Below are positions 51,362-59,756 of a DNA stretch of 64,000 nt, piece after piece; positions within the stretch are counted from its first letter, which is position 1; every line of letters begins with the position of its first letter. The translations under genes were made by a program, and so were the position numbers. Under the pieces are notes generated by a model. It was not told the DNA's origin. It saw only the letters and a program-made list of their open reading frames with translations, and did no database searches. The DNA comes from Streptococcus pasteurianus (GTDB lineage Bacteria > Bacillota > Bacilli > Lactobacillales > Streptococcaceae): the NCBI RefSeq assembly GCF_004843545.1, contig NZ_CP039457.1, forward strand, positions 1,888,501 through 1,952,500, in the 5' to 3' direction.

Positions 51362-52234
51362 CTACTTTCTTTTTATAACTTTCTTATACGTTTCACGACG
51401 GTTTTCAATTTCACTGAGAAATTGGAGATAATTATCATACCGTGACTGCCAAAGGTCGCCTGATTCCAAGGCTTCCTTAACCGCACATGATGGCTCATGC
51501 GTATGCGTACAGGAACGGAATTTGCAGTAATGACTAAAGTGCCTTAGCTCTGGAAAAGATTCGTTGAGATCTTCGGCATTCGTAATTTCATAATCAAGCG
51601 ATGAAAATCCTGGCGTATCTGCTATTTTCCCACCATTAACATTGTAAAAACTAACTGCACGAGTGGTATGGCGACCACGTCCAAGACTATCCGAAATTTC
51701 ACCTGTTTCTAACTTGAGTTCTGGAGCAATTTTATTTAACAATGTTGATTTACCAACACCTGTTTGCCCCATGAAAACAGTCACTTTGTCGGTCAATAGC
51801 GGAAACAATTCTTCCAAAGACGTGCAAAATTGATAACCGATTTCTTGATATTGTCTTTGAATTGTCCTTATCTCATCAGGAGTTGTCACTAAATCCATTT
51901 TTGAAATATAAACAATCGGTTCTATCGCCTTATGCTCTAATAAGACCAAAAAACGATCCAACAAATTGGCATTAAAGTCTGGTTCTTTGGCTGACATGAT
52001 GACAACCGCTTGGTCAATGTTGACAATCGGTGGTCGAACCAAACTATTCTTTCGGTCATGAATCGCTAAAATGTAGCCCTCTGAATGGTCATCTGCTGAA
52101 AATTCAACAAAATCGCCAACATAAGGTGTTTGACCTTTTTTTCTAAAATTGCCACGCGCACGTGTCTGATAAATGACTCCGTCAGATTCAACATAGTAAA
52201 AACCTGCTAGAGACTTGATAATTCTACCTTGCAA
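51362..52234 (-). CDS. rsgA: Small-ribosomal-subunit GTPase RsgA
   Basis: 290 aa starting at TTG, with AAGGAAG five to six bases before it and no better ATG. N-terminal OB fold, circularly permuted GTPase order ([19 protein letters not shown]) and a zinc site with C...CTHTHEPSC. Late 30S maturation factor. Confidence 0.94.
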   Translation of the reverse strand: MQGRIIKSLAGFYYVESDGVIYQTRARGNFRKKGQTPYVGDFVEFSADDHSEGYILAIHDRKNSLVRPPIVNIDQAVVIMSAKEPDFNANLLDRFLVLLEHKAIEPIVYISKMDLVTTPDEIRTIQRQYQEIGYQFCTSLEELFPLLTDKVTVFMGQTGVGKSTLLNKIAPELKLETGEISDSLGRGRHTTRAVSFYNVNGGKIADTPGFSSLDYEITNAEDLNESFPELRHFSHYCKFRSCTHTHEPSCAVKEALESGDLWQSRYDNYLQFLSEIENRRETYKKVIKRK

Positions 52235-52319
52235 ATGTACTTCCTTTTTATAATTGATAGTCTCATTATAGCAAAAAATGCCCTTTTATTCAGTACCTAG
52301 CTCAAAAGATTTCTTATGT

Positions 52320-52348
52320 TTGTCTTTTTTGATTAAAAGTCGTATAAT
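52320..52348 (+). promoter_or_regulatory. tRNA promoter
   Basis: TTGTCT (52320-52325), 17-bp spacer, TATAAT (52343-52348), about 14 bases before tRNA-Leu. Confidence 0.7.
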
Positions 52349-52361
52349 GACTTTGTCTTTT

Positions 52362-52445
52362 GCGGAAATGGTGGAACGGCAGACACGCATGCTTCAGGCG
52401 CATGTGCCCAGTATGGGCGTGAGGATTCAACTCCCTTTTTCCGCA
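52362..52445 (+). tRNA. tRNA-Leu (CAG)
   Basis: Acceptor GCGGAAA pairs with TTTCCGC, discriminator A. Anticodon stem CATGC/GCATG with loop TTCAGGC, anticodon CAG. Long variable arm (class II) and GATTCAACTC T-loop. CCA is not encoded. Confidence 0.95.
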
Positions 52446-52501
52446 TGGTATTTTGAGCAACATTATCATTTGACATCAAACAACGCTTAAATACGACATT
52501 T

Positions 52502-52590
52502 GGAAAGGTGGCTCAGCTTGGTACGGCACCAGACTCGAAATCTGGCAAGTGGATGTTATTCACACGCGGGTTCAAATCCCGTCCTTTCCT
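52502..52590 (+). tRNA. tRNA-Ser (CGA)
   Basis: Acceptor GGAAAGG pairs with CCTTTCC. Anticodon stem CCAGA/TCTGG with loop CTCGAAA, anticodon CGA. Long variable arm, GTTCAAATC T-loop. CCA is not encoded. 56 bases after tRNA-Leu, probably cotranscribed. Confidence 0.95.
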
Positions 52591-52604
52591 TACAATAACA
52601 AATA

Positions 52605-52640
52605 AAGCCAACTTCAACAGAAGTTGACTTTCTCATTTTT
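52605..52640 (+). terminator. Terminator after the tRNA pair
   Basis: AGCCAACTT / AAGTTGACT (52606-52614 with 52621-52629), one mismatch, T-rich tail. Confidence 0.72.
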
Positions 52641-52679
52641 AAAGAGTACGTTTTTAAACGTTAAGGTTTTAAAAATGCC

Positions 52680-52907
52680 CTATTGAGCATTGAATAACAC
52701 AAGTTTTTTAAAAATATTCACAATAAGATCAGCAGCTACTGATGATAGGATAATACTTATAAGAGCTCCACTCCATAAACTATCCAAAAGAAATGGTGAC
52801 GTATTTTTGTTACCATGTTTTTTTCTGTTGTCAAACAATTTGTAAGCTGTAAATAATTGATAACCAGCTAACAATAAACAAGCAATACCAGCTAAAACTT
52901 CCAACAT
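52680..52907 (-). CDS. Small two-segment membrane protein of the bacteriocin locus
   Basis: 75 aa with two hydrophobic segments (about 3-20 and 47-70). The stretch YKLFDNRKKHGNKNTSPFLL-DSLWSGA (about 22-49) aligns with the C-terminal part of the 58680-59288 product (TYKLL...[14 protein letters not shown]), so the two share a module. Strong GAGG site. Possible immunity or transport accessory; function not known. Confidence 0.65.
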   Translation of the reverse strand: MLEVLAGIACLLLAGYQLFTAYKLFDNRKKHGNKNTSPFLLDSLWSGALISIILSSVAADLIVNIFKKLVLFNAQ

Positions 52908-53038
52908 AAAATACCTCTTTTCATTCGGAATTTGTTTATCGTGTATTCAAATAAAGTATATACCTTAAAAGATGATGCAAGTTTTTTGTTAAATTATCAG
53001 AAAAAACATAGTGTTTCTAATGCATCAATTTTCAAAAT

Positions 53039-53742
53039 TTATCTAAAGAGGTGATTTGAGCTGCTTGTTTCAATGGGTAGCTTGCCATATTCTTGATGAA
53101 ATTCAATAACTGTTGCTAAGCCAATACTACGATTATCACCTTTGCTTGAATAGCCTTTTTGATAAACGGTATCAATCGGAATACTATCTTCTTTGGTTGA
53201 ATTTTCAATCATAAAAACAAAGTTATCATCTTGATAAAAATTCGCTACGGATATTTTAGGAACATCTGATAATACTGCGGCTTCAATCCTATTATCAAAC
53301 AGAATAGCAAGGTTATGAATGTAGGTAATACGTGGAATTTCGAAACAATCCATAACTGTCCGATAGCATTGATTTTTGTGGAAAATAGCGCTACTAATGA
53401 ATAAGACACCGTCCTAAGCAAAATATCCCCTACTGCAACTGGAAAAAAACCATAAAAATATGATACCTTGGTAGCAAGAACCTATCATGACGGTAAGATA
53501 AAGTGATAAACCACAACAACACCACAATATTTTTAATCATGACAATTTTGAAACTGTCCATATCCGAAAAGCACAAAAGCATGACAACCGTAAAGCCTAA
53601 TGCAAGAATTGGCAACACCAAAACAGATACTAGCCATTCCCAAACGGCAAGGTCGGTGCTTGGTGATGCTCTTAGACAGGATAGCATACCCTAAAAACGT
53701 GACAAAGGTTTCTAAAAACGCAATTAAACTCCTTAAGTCCAA
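53039..53742 (-). pseudogene. Degraded BlpH/ComD-type histidine kinase
   Basis: Three pieces in different frames: 53742-53533 and 53687-53430 are hydrophobic N-terminal segments, and 53353-53039 is a kinase C-terminus with LFDNRIEAAV (N box) and YQKGYSSKGDNRSIGL (G box), aligning with BlpH at 56090-57397 (LCDNAIEAAI, YQKNYSSKGFGRGVGL). The phosphoacceptor histidine region is gone and total length is about half of normal. Non-functional remnant of a second sensor. Confidence 0.82.
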
Positions 53743-53754
53743 AACTTCTCCACT

Positions 53755-54010
53755 CTAACTTTCTAGTTTAATTTTCAATTCTTTCATGGATTTTTTGGAA
53801 ACGTAACAAGATTTTCCACCTACACAATAAACAATCCCTTCTTTTTTATCCAAACTGACGCCATTATCAGGATTAATCAGATAGGATTTTTGGCATTGAA
53901 ATAGCTTATGATTTGCATTTTTAACTTCTCTGATTGTTCCGTAAAAATTACGCTGTCCTGTCCATGTCACCAACATGAAATAGTGCTTGCACCGTTTCAA
54001 AATAAAGAAT
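53755..54010 (-). pseudogene. LytTR response-regulator remnant
   Basis: The C-terminal DNA-binding part of a BlpR-like regulator, split by a frameshift near 53950: EDILYFET continues in the 53948 frame, then the 53755 frame resumes with FYGTIREVKNANHKLFQC, KSYLINPDN and SCYVSKKSMKEL. Each block matches BlpR (SDILYFET, FYATIAEIAKSDKRLFKC, RSFIINVDN, SCLVSRDKIKPL). The receiver domain is missing. Partner of the kinase remnant. Confidence 0.82.
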
Positions 54011-54310
54011 ATCTTCAAACGGTATTCTGATGTTTTGAAGTGCTCTTAACTCTTTTAGTTTCGCCGATTGTTCCCTTGTTGGGTGAATAGCATTTTCCAC
54101 CAAAACAGTTGATAAATCAACATTTAAACGACTTAAAATATAGGGCGTTGACGTCCCTCTATTTTTTAATTCTTCATGATAAGATTGCAATAATTGTCGT
54201 AACGGGTTGATTTTCACATTATTATCAAGAGTTGCTAGCAACTCATCAATGATGATTAATGCTTCGTCTCTTCTTTCTTTTTCCTCAGAAAACCACTTTA
54301 AATTCGGCAT
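53948..54310 (-). CDS. Bacteriocin immunity protein fused to a regulator fragment
   Basis: 120 aa with GGAGGGAG site. Residues 1-95 match the immunity protein at 59460-59756 (EALIIIDELLATLDN, SRLNVDLSTVLVENA, LKELRALQNIR against EAVIIIDELLVSLSE, SRMNVELSNILIENK, LKRLRSLSNIR). The normal stop after NIR is replaced by PFEDILYFET, the start of a LytTR domain, ending 15 residues later. Pediocin-type immunity (helical bundle) could still work since the C-terminal tail is variable. Probably a recombination joint. Confidence 0.75.
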   Translation of the reverse strand: MPNLKWFSEEKERRDEALIIIDELLATLDNNVKINPLRQLLQSYHEELKNRGTSTPYILSRLNVDLSTVLVENAIHPTREQSAKLKELRALQNIRIPFEDILYFETVQALFHVGDMDRTA

Positions 54311-54360
54311 AAATCTCCCTCCAAATACCTGCTTATTAGCTCGTTGTTAGGCAATATTAG

Positions 54361-54513
54361 TTAGTCAAAAGAAACGCTACGAATAAAGGTGACAATGAGT
54401 AAAGCGACTACGTAATATGGCAGAAAGCGAGTACCGAGCAAAGCCGCTACAACACCAGCTCCCATTCCTATTATCAAGCTATTTAATATTGGATTTTTAA
54501 CTATTTTTTTCAT
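54361..54513 (-). CDS. Small membrane peptide under a Blp-type box
   Basis: 50 aa from the start at 54513 (AGGGAG site); an upstream in-frame extension to 54588 has none. Two hydrophobic segments (about 9-28 and 32-45), no double-glycine leader. It is the first gene after the LytTR box at 54657-54696 and precedes the immunity chimera by 50 bp. Might be an immunity or accessory membrane peptide. Confidence 0.6.
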   Translation of the reverse strand: MKKIVKNPILNSLIIGMGAGVVAALLGTRFLPYYVVALLIVTFIRSVSFD

Positions 54514-54628
54514 CTTTTCTCCCTGAAAGTCTAAATCATCAAGAACACTTGGCAAACTGTCCAAGAAAAATTTTTCACATCTCTCCACGATTCCCTCACA
54601 TCAGAAAGTTATTTAATAACCACTAATT

Positions 54629-54696
54629 ACTATAATCCTTTTTGAGTGATAATTTCATTTAATGTCATGAAATGACCAAAAATAGTCGTGAAAGGT
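54629..54696 (-). promoter_or_regulatory. BlpR-type box and promoter for 54513
   Basis: 40-bp box 54696-54657 (ACCTTTCACGAC...CATGACATTAAAT), 22 bp, then TATAGT (54634-54629). The most diverged functional-looking copy. Confidence 0.65.
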
Positions 54697-54861
54697 CAAA
54701 ATTATCAATTAAGAGTTTTCTTATGACTTGCCTGTCTTTTTGGCACAGCAGTAACAATTTTGAAAATAAATACTTACAATCATCATTTGATAATTGCTGT
54801 ATTGACAAGTTTTCCCAAGTGTCGTGACGATGTTTTCTATTATTTTTTTATACTAAAGTTA

Positions 54862-55173
54862 TCAATGACCACCGCCCACGACACCCATAGCCATAAGACC
54901 ACGTCCGAGATTTTTTTCAAATTCTCCATATGTCGCGATTTTTTGATAAAAAGTGTTCACCGATGCGCTCATTTTTGTTTTCTTGGCAATATTTGCAACA
55001 CCGATTCGACGTAAATCAGATGCCAAAGACATCACAGCTCTATCAAAATCCTGACCTGCTTCTACCGCATTTTTGAAAGTTAGTAATGCTTGACGTTCTT
55101 CATCTTTGATGTCAACAGACAAGACAAGGTCATAAATCTCATTTAACAACTTTTCTTTTACTAATTTTGTCAT
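54862..55173 (-). CDS. Bacteriocin immunity protein, EntA_Immun-like
   Basis: 103 aa, soluble and helical. Blocks LLNEIYDLVLS, DIKDEERQALLTFKNAVEAG, DLRRIGVANIAKKTKMS and VNTFYQKIA are typical of class II bacteriocin immunity proteins in blp-type loci. It protects the cell from a cognate bacteriocin whose gene is not obvious nearby, perhaps lost from 55333-55680. AGGAG site; promoter is the box at 55712-55751. Confidence 0.8.
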   Translation of the reverse strand: MTKLVKEKLLNEIYDLVLSVDIKDEERQALLTFKNAVEAGQDFDRAVMSLASDLRRIGVANIAKKTKMSASVNTFYQKIATYGEFEKNLGRGLMAMGVVGGGH

Positions 55174-55184
55174 AATGTCTCCTT

Positions 55185-55332
55185 CTAAGGCAATAAAGCA
55201 TTGACAAGACTACGACCAAAATCGCGTCCAAACATGTAAATCATTTTTAAATCTGCGAATAAACGGTTAATAACAAATGATGCCAATAACCAAAACCGCT
55301 GTTTTATACTGTGAAAATAATGTTTTTATCAT
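55185..55332 (-). pseudogene. Frameshifted small membrane protein
   Basis: ATG at 55332 after AGGGAG reads MIKTLFSQYKTAVLVIGI then meets TAA; shifting one frame restores VINRLFADLKMIYMFGRDFG and a stop at 55185. The span is 148 nt, one base over a multiple of three. A single-base change would recover a protein of about 48 aa with one membrane helix. Confidence 0.65.
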
Positions 55333-55683
55333 AAATACTCCCTATAACCCCAATATTTCAGAAAATGGCAGGTAATCCGTCGTAAATTCTAACTTTTGAG
55401 CTTCGTCAGTAGAGACTTGAGCTTGTTGAATGAATTTTTTTGAAAGTCATCCAACGCCAACTCAGAATGACAAAGCTAATGATTTCCAGTTGTGATGTAC
55501 CATTTCCCCAAAAATTTCAACGTCGTCGAAAACTGCAACTCTTCTGTCAGATTTGTCTGGTCGATAACATAGATTTTTTCATGTGTATAGATTGAAAAAA
55601 TAATCTTTTTAATTCATTATTTTACTGATGCCACTGACATGACAATCACCTACTTTCACTTATATTTCCTATAATACGCCTAC
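55333..55683. other. Decayed transcribed region, no intact gene
   Basis: Lies downstream of the BlpR-type promoter at 55684-55751. On the minus strand a small start (MSVASVK, near 55640) with an AGGTG site is followed by stops; longer readable pieces such as YVIDQTNLTEELQF are interrupted by TAG/TGA. Probably a lost bacteriocin or accessory gene, not identifiable. Confidence 0.5.
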
Positions 55684-55751
55684 ATTATACTCCTTTTCAA
55701 TTCATAACGAACACTCAAGTCGCAAAACGTTGTTTTTCAGTCGCGAATGGT
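55684..55751 (-). promoter_or_regulatory. BlpR-type box and promoter, minus side
   Basis: Box 55751-55712 (ACCATTCGCGAC...TGCGACTTGAGTG), 22 bp, TATAAT (55689-55684). Drives the decayed region and the immunity gene at 54862. Confidence 0.8.
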
Positions 55752-55838
55752 TATTTTTTAATACTTGCCGTTCACGACTGACTTTGACATCTTGTGATTT
55801 TAAAATGACATAAAAATGATGATTTGGACTTTTTTAAT

Positions 55839-55906
55839 ACCGTTTACGACCTAAAAACGACGTTTTATGACTTAGAAAAAGCTTTTAAGAACTTTTCTGC
55901 TACAAT
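55839..55906 (+). promoter_or_regulatory. BlpR-type box and promoter of the pheromone gene
   Basis: Box 55839-55878 (ACCGTTTACGAC...TATGACTTAG), 22 bp, TACAAT (55901-55906) with GC before it. Positive feedback on the pheromone gene. Confidence 0.8.
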
Positions 55907-55930
55907 TAATTACTAAGGAGGTTTATAAAA

Positions 55931-56068
55931 ATGATGACAGAAAAAATGTTTAAAGAGTTAGATCAATCTGAATTAGAGAAAACGATTGGTGGAAAGAATA
56001 AGGATTTCTTAATTGTTGGACCTTTTGATTGGTTAAAGAAAAATCATAAGCCTACTAAACACGCTTAA
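55931..56068 (+). CDS. gsp: Double-glycine peptide pheromone (GSP/BlpC-like)
   Basis: 45 aa: leader MMTEKMFKELDQSELEKTIGG, then 24 residues beginning KNKDFLIVGPF and ending PTKHA. The mature part, amphipathic and basic at its C-terminus, resembles from memory the gallocin-stimulating peptide of S. gallolyticus. It would be cleaved at GG by a C39-peptidase ABC exporter and sensed by BlpH. AGGAGG site; own BlpR box. Faces blpH tail-to-tail across a shared terminator. The exporter in this window is broken (see 61883-64000). Confidence 0.85.
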   Translation: MMTEKMFKELDQSELEKTIGGKNKDFLIVGPFDWLKKNHKPTKHA

Positions 56069-56071
56069 ACC

Positions 56072-56107
56072 AAAAATCATTCGACTATTTCAGTCGAATG
56101 ATTTTTT
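56072..56107. terminator. Shared terminator of gsp and blpSRH
   Basis: 15-bp perfect stem (56072-56086 with 56092-56106), 5-base loop, overlapping the blpH stop codon. Confidence 0.92.
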
Positions 56108-57397
56108 GATTCGTATTGTTTGTCTGAAATGATAATTCTTGCTTGATGTTTGTACCGACATATTTGGATACTTTTTCAACATCTGGTTAACCGTTTTAAG
56201 ACCAACACCTCGTCCAAAGCCCTTACTTGAATAATTCTTCTGGTAAATCAATTCCACAGGAACTCGCTCTTCTTTTGTGGTGTTATCTATAATTAGTAAA
56301 TAGTCATCCCCTTGATAGAAACAAGCAATAATCATGGCAGGCTTTTCAGCTTCAATAGCCGCTTCAATCGCATTGTCACATAAAATGGAGACGAGCCGCA
56401 CATAATCTAACAAAGGAATATCTGGAGTTCCAATTTTATCTTTAACTTCTAATTCTACCTCAATATGATGAGATTCCGCTTCTAAAAATTCAGCTGATAA
56501 AAGGCTTTTTATCGCATCATTATCAATATTAGTCAATCGTCCAATATTGAAGCGACTATGCTGAATAAACTTTCCAGAATCCTCTAAAACGGCATTATAA
56601 ATATTCCTCACCATACTCATATCATTTTGGTCGATTCCCTCTTTTAAACTCGCTAAGATATTAGCATAATCATGACGAAAAGCTCTTAGTTCCTCATATA
56701 AGCCTTCGATTTGCTTGCTATATACCGACAAAGAATGCAGTTCTTGCTCCCGCGCTAACGATACTTCTTTCTCCAGCCAATTTTGATAAGAGCGATTCAT
56801 ATAAAACAACATTAAAGTGAAGAAAGTGAAATAGAGAACCACCAACCATTGGCGATAAACCAAGTTTGGGACACCACCATAAACTTCCATACCTGTTAAA
56901 AATTCAATCATGACATAGTAAAACATCATTGTTAAATCTGTAAATATTAGTTTCTTTCGTAGATTTTTTATCTCACTTAGTGCAATAAAAGTTTGAAAGT
57001 TAATTTTAAACAACTGCACCATCATAAAATACATCAGAATTATTGAAAATTCTACAATGACAAATAATAAATTATTTTTATCTAAATCGGTATAACTAAA
57101 ATTAAAAAATGGAATAATGAAGAAACTAATAATTCTTTTAAAAGCACTCTCTATAACCCATGGAATACTCCCATAAAATACGTATAGAGAAAAGGGCAAG
57201 GTTTTATCTCTCAAATAAGATAGAAACATCAATATTAAAATACGACCGATAATAGTATAAAACCATGTAAAATCAATGACGAAGAAAGCAACAGCTATCG
57301 TTACTATTTCCCACAATTTCAGTTTTTCTCCTCTAACATTAGAGTAAATCAACATAATCACAGGATAGTAAGCTAGTTCACTTAGATAATCACTCAT
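56090..57397 (-). CDS. blpH: Pheromone receptor histidine kinase BlpH
   Basis: 435 aa, HPK10/AgrC-ComD type. Six to seven membrane segments fill residues 1-205; coiled linker; H box LRAFRHDYANILASL (about 238-252); N box LCDNAIEAAIEA; G box SSKGFGRGVGL. The DHp/HATPase parts are intact. It detects the GSP-like peptide outside and phosphorylates BlpR. Third gene of blpS-blpR-blpH. Confidence 0.92.
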   Translation of the reverse strand: MSDYLSELAYYPVIMLIYSNVRGEKLKLWEIVTIAVAFFVIDFTWFYTIIGRILILMFLSYLRDKTLPFSLYVFYGSIPWVIESAFKRIISFFIIPFFNFSYTDLDKNNLLFVIVEFSIILMYFMMVQLFKINFQTFIALSEIKNLRKKLIFTDLTMMFYYVMIEFLTGMEVYGGVPNLVYRQWLVVLYFTFFTLMLFYMNRSYQNWLEKEVSLAREQELHSLSVYSKQIEGLYEELRAFRHDYANILASLKEGIDQNDMSMVRNIYNAVLEDSGKFIQHSRFNIGRLTNIDNDAIKSLLSAEFLEAESHHIEVELEVKDKIGTPDIPLLDYVRLVSILCDNAIEAAIEAEKPAMIIACFYQGDDYLLIIDNTTKEERVPVELIYQKNYSSKGFGRGVGLKTVNQMLKKYPNMSVQTSSKNYHFRQTIRIKKSFD

Positions 57398-57404
57398 TAG
57401 CTTC

Positions 57405-58136
57405 TCACCTCATCTCATTCAATAGAGGTTTTATTTTATCCCTCGAAACTAAGCAAGAGTCCCCAGTTTCGAAATAAACACTTCGTATCGCTTTATCAAA
57501 TCTGACCACATTATCCACATTAATGATAAAAGAACGGTGACACTTGAAAAGACGTTTATCTGATTTAGCAATCTCTGCAATCGTCGCATAAAATTCCACT
57601 CTTTCATTTCTCGTATGCAAAATCACACGGTGCACGGCAGGAGATGTTTCGAAATAAAGAATGTCACTATATAGAACGCGCACACGTGCTTTAGGAGTTT
57701 CAAACAAAAAGGAATTTTCGCCGAAATTATCATTTTGATGTTTCATGGCTTCCTTTAGGCACAACTCTATGCGTTCACTAAATGCTTGGTCATTCAGGTT
57801 CTTATCAATAAAATCAATCGCCCCTACTAACGCTTGGTAAGTCAGCAGCATAAATTCTGAATGGGTTGTTACAAAAACAATGATAGCCGTTGCATCTTGT
57901 TCACGAATGGCTTTAGCGACATCAATTCCTTGTTTTTCGTCGTCTCTGATTTCTAAATCAAGAAAGAAAATTTGATGCTCTCCTTTTTCAGTTGCCTTAG
58001 CTATAATCTCATTTGCGGAACTAAACACCTCTATTCTCTGATAGTCCCAATTATTTTTTGCCATAATGGTCGCAATCTCGCGTTCCATACGAAATTGCTG
58101 TATGATATTATCCTCTAGTACATAAATATCTAACAT
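57405..58136 (-). CDS. blpR: LytTR response regulator BlpR
   Basis: 243 aa. Receiver with FFLDLEI phosphoacceptor (about D58) and a C-terminal LytTR domain (about 140-240; DILYFETSPAVHRVILHT, FKCHRSFIINVDN). Expected to bind the paired ACGAC-type repeats in the eight promoters listed. GAGGAG site; 7 bp from blpH. Confidence 0.93.
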   Translation of the reverse strand: MLDIYVLEDNIIQQFRMEREIATIMAKNNWDYQRIEVFSSANEIIAKATEKGEHQIFFLDLEIRDDEKQGIDVAKAIREQDATAIIVFVTTHSEFMLLTYQALVGAIDFIDKNLNDQAFSERIELCLKEAMKHQNDNFGENSFLFETPKARVRVLYSDILYFETSPAVHRVILHTRNERVEFYATIAEIAKSDKRLFKCHRSFIINVDNVVRFDKAIRSVYFETGDSCLVSRDKIKPLLNEMR

Positions 58137-58152
58137 AAATCTCCTCTAAAAA

Positions 58153-58479
58153 TCAGTCATTTGAAATGATTTCTTTTAGTTGACTTCCTTTACTTCGTGC
58201 ATAATGTACAGGTCGTTTTTCATCTCCAACATATAAAAGTCGCTGCTCTCTATCCATTATCCGTATTGTATCCCTATTTACCAAAGTATCACGGTGACAC
58301 CTAAGGAACTGATGATATTCTCTTTCAATATCTTTTAATTGATGATAAATGTGATATTCCTTATCGGTGGTTACCACCTTGACCATATGAATTTTTTCTT
58401 TAGAGACTTGAATAAAAAGGATATCGTCAATAGCCAATTTATAATCTCTCCTGTTAATTGTAAATTTAAAATATTTCAT
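58153..58479 (-). CDS. blpS: Stand-alone LytTR DNA-binding protein BlpS
   Basis: 108 aa consisting only of a LytTR domain (DDILFIQVSKEKIHMV, FLRCHRDTLVNRDTI), with no receiver. In S. gallolyticus a protein of this layout is reported to modulate BlpR output. First gene of blpSRH, GGAGGG site. Confidence 0.87.
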   Translation of the reverse strand: MKYFKFTINRRDYKLAIDDILFIQVSKEKIHMVKVVTTDKEYHIYHQLKDIEREYHQFLRCHRDTLVNRDTIRIMDREQRLLYVGDEKRPVHYARSKGSQLKEIISND

Positions 58480-58502
58480 AAATCATTATTCCCTCCAATA
58501 AC

Positions 58503-58569
58503 ATTATAAAGGAAATATTGATAAAAAAATCTCCAAGTCATAAACAGACAAAATAAGGTCACGAACGGT
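58503..58569 (-). promoter_or_regulatory. BlpR-type box and promoter of blpSRH
   Basis: Box 58569-58530 (ACCGTTCGTGAC...TATGACTTGGAG), 21 bp, TATAAT (58508-58503). Makes the sensing operon autoinducible. Confidence 0.82.
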
Positions 58570-58679
58570 CACTTTTTATTGTAACATAGTAAAATAATAT
58601 TCTGATATACTAAAAAAACAAAAATTAAGTACACTAACAACTAGTGAATAATTTTTGTTTTTCCATATTAGAGAAGTGA

Positions 58680-59288
58680 TTAAAAGACATTGAGTAACAA
58701 ACCTAATCCAAGAACAAAAAGAATAATCCCAGATAGGCCGCCGCTCCATAAACTAGCCAACAGAAACTGCGATGTGTTTTCATTGCCATCTACTTTAGTG
58801 TCAGTAAGTAACTTATAAGTGTTGAACTCTTTTAAAGCTGGGGAAAACTGACGACAATAGTAACAAGTCGGACGTCCAACATAAATCACGTGCTCTTTTC
58901 CGTCCTCTGTAAACATAGCATAAACATCTGTCATTGGAACGTGATTAAAGTCTGCGACATTTTCTTCATATTGGGGAATGGTGACTTCAGCTTCTTCTGG
59001 CTCATCTGATGTGTCTGATGCTATGGTTGATTCCATTATAACTGATGAATTATCAGCCGTTTCAATTGATAATACCTCCTCAGTTTTTTCGGATTGACTT
59101 TCTGAAATATCATTTGATGGCTCAATAATATCTGTTGCTAGATTCTCTGTAACATTATCCCCATTATCCACAACTTCTGTCGTTTCAGTTGTAGGCACAA
59201 GCTCATCATCAGCAAAGACAGAAACGGTAACCATTGATAAAACAGTTGCAAATAATAAAATTGTTGATTTTAAAACATTCTTTTTCAT
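58680..59288 (-). CDS. Thioredoxin-like bacteriocin accessory protein with fused membrane tail
   Basis: 202 aa. Signal peptide (about 1-26), acidic Thr/Glu/Ser-rich linker (27-110), then a thioredoxin-like start with [18 protein letters not shown] (CYYC, about 138-141) and directly after it TYKLL...[14 protein letters not shown] and a membrane helix. Known accessory proteins of this kind keep about 60 more thioredoxin residues; here these are replaced by the module also found at 52680-52907. Normally assists disulfide formation in class IIa bacteriocins. Probably a recombinant; activity uncertain. Confidence 0.75.
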   Translation of the reverse strand: MKKNVLKSTILLFATVLSMVTVSVFADDELVPTTETTEVVDNGDNVTENLATDIIEPSNDISESQSEKTEEVLSIETADNSSVIMESTIASDTSDEPEEAEVTIPQYEENVADFNHVPMTDVYAMFTEDGKEHVIYVGRPTCYYCRQFSPALKEFNTYKLLTDTKVDGNENTSQFLLASLWSGGLSGIILFVLGLGLLLNVF

Positions 59289-59332
59289 AAAATCTCCTTT
59301 TAATTAAGATTGTCACCGCGATTGACCAGTTC

Positions 59333-59399
59333 AGTTTAACAAATTCTCTTGGAAATAAACGTCCAAGTCGTAATTTGTCATTTTTAGGTCATAAACGGT
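59333..59399 (-). promoter_or_regulatory. BlpR-type box and promoter of 59288
   Basis: Box 59399-59360 (ACCGTTTATGAC...ACGACTTGGACG), 21 bp, TAAACT (59338-59333). Confidence 0.78.
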
Positions 59400-59459
59400 A
59401 AAATTTGATTAAAACAAAAGCTGATAGGCAATCTATCAGCTTGAAAATAAATGTTTTAT

Positions 59460-59756
59460 CTAATAACCATATCTAATATTTGATAAACTTCTTAGTCTCT
59501 TTAATTGTTCTGACTGTTTATCAGATAATTGAAGTTTATTTTCTATCAGAATGTTAGATAACTCTACATTCATCCTACTTAATACCAATGGCGTAGAAGT
59601 TCCACTTGACTCTAATTCCTTACGATAAAAAAGGAAAAATTCTTTAAGCGGTATATATTTTGAATCCTCACTCAAAGATACTAATAATTCATCAATAATA
59701 ATTACTGCTTCATTTTTTCTTTCTTTTCCACCCGAAAACCACCTTAAGCCCGCCAT
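59460..59756 (-). CDS. Class IIa bacteriocin immunity protein
   Basis: 98 aa from the start at 59756, whose ATG overlaps the bacteriocin stop (TAATG) and whose GGAGGAAGAG site lies inside the bacteriocin gene, so the two are coupled. Helical, with EAVIIIDELLVSL, SGTSTPLVLSRMNVELSN and LKRLRSLSNIRYGY, typical of pediocin-like immunity. It shields the mannose PTS receptor from the cognate peptide. Confidence 0.87.
   Translation of the reverse strand: MAGLRWFSGGKERKNEAVIIIDELLVSLSEDSKYIPLKEFFLFYRKELESSGTSTPLVLSRMNVELSNILIENKLQLSDKQSEQLKRLRSLSNIRYGY

Noticed and set aside
52502..52590. tRNA genes as attachment site of the bacteriocin locus
   Set aside because: No integrase and no repeat of the tRNA 3' end was seen in 52600-64000.
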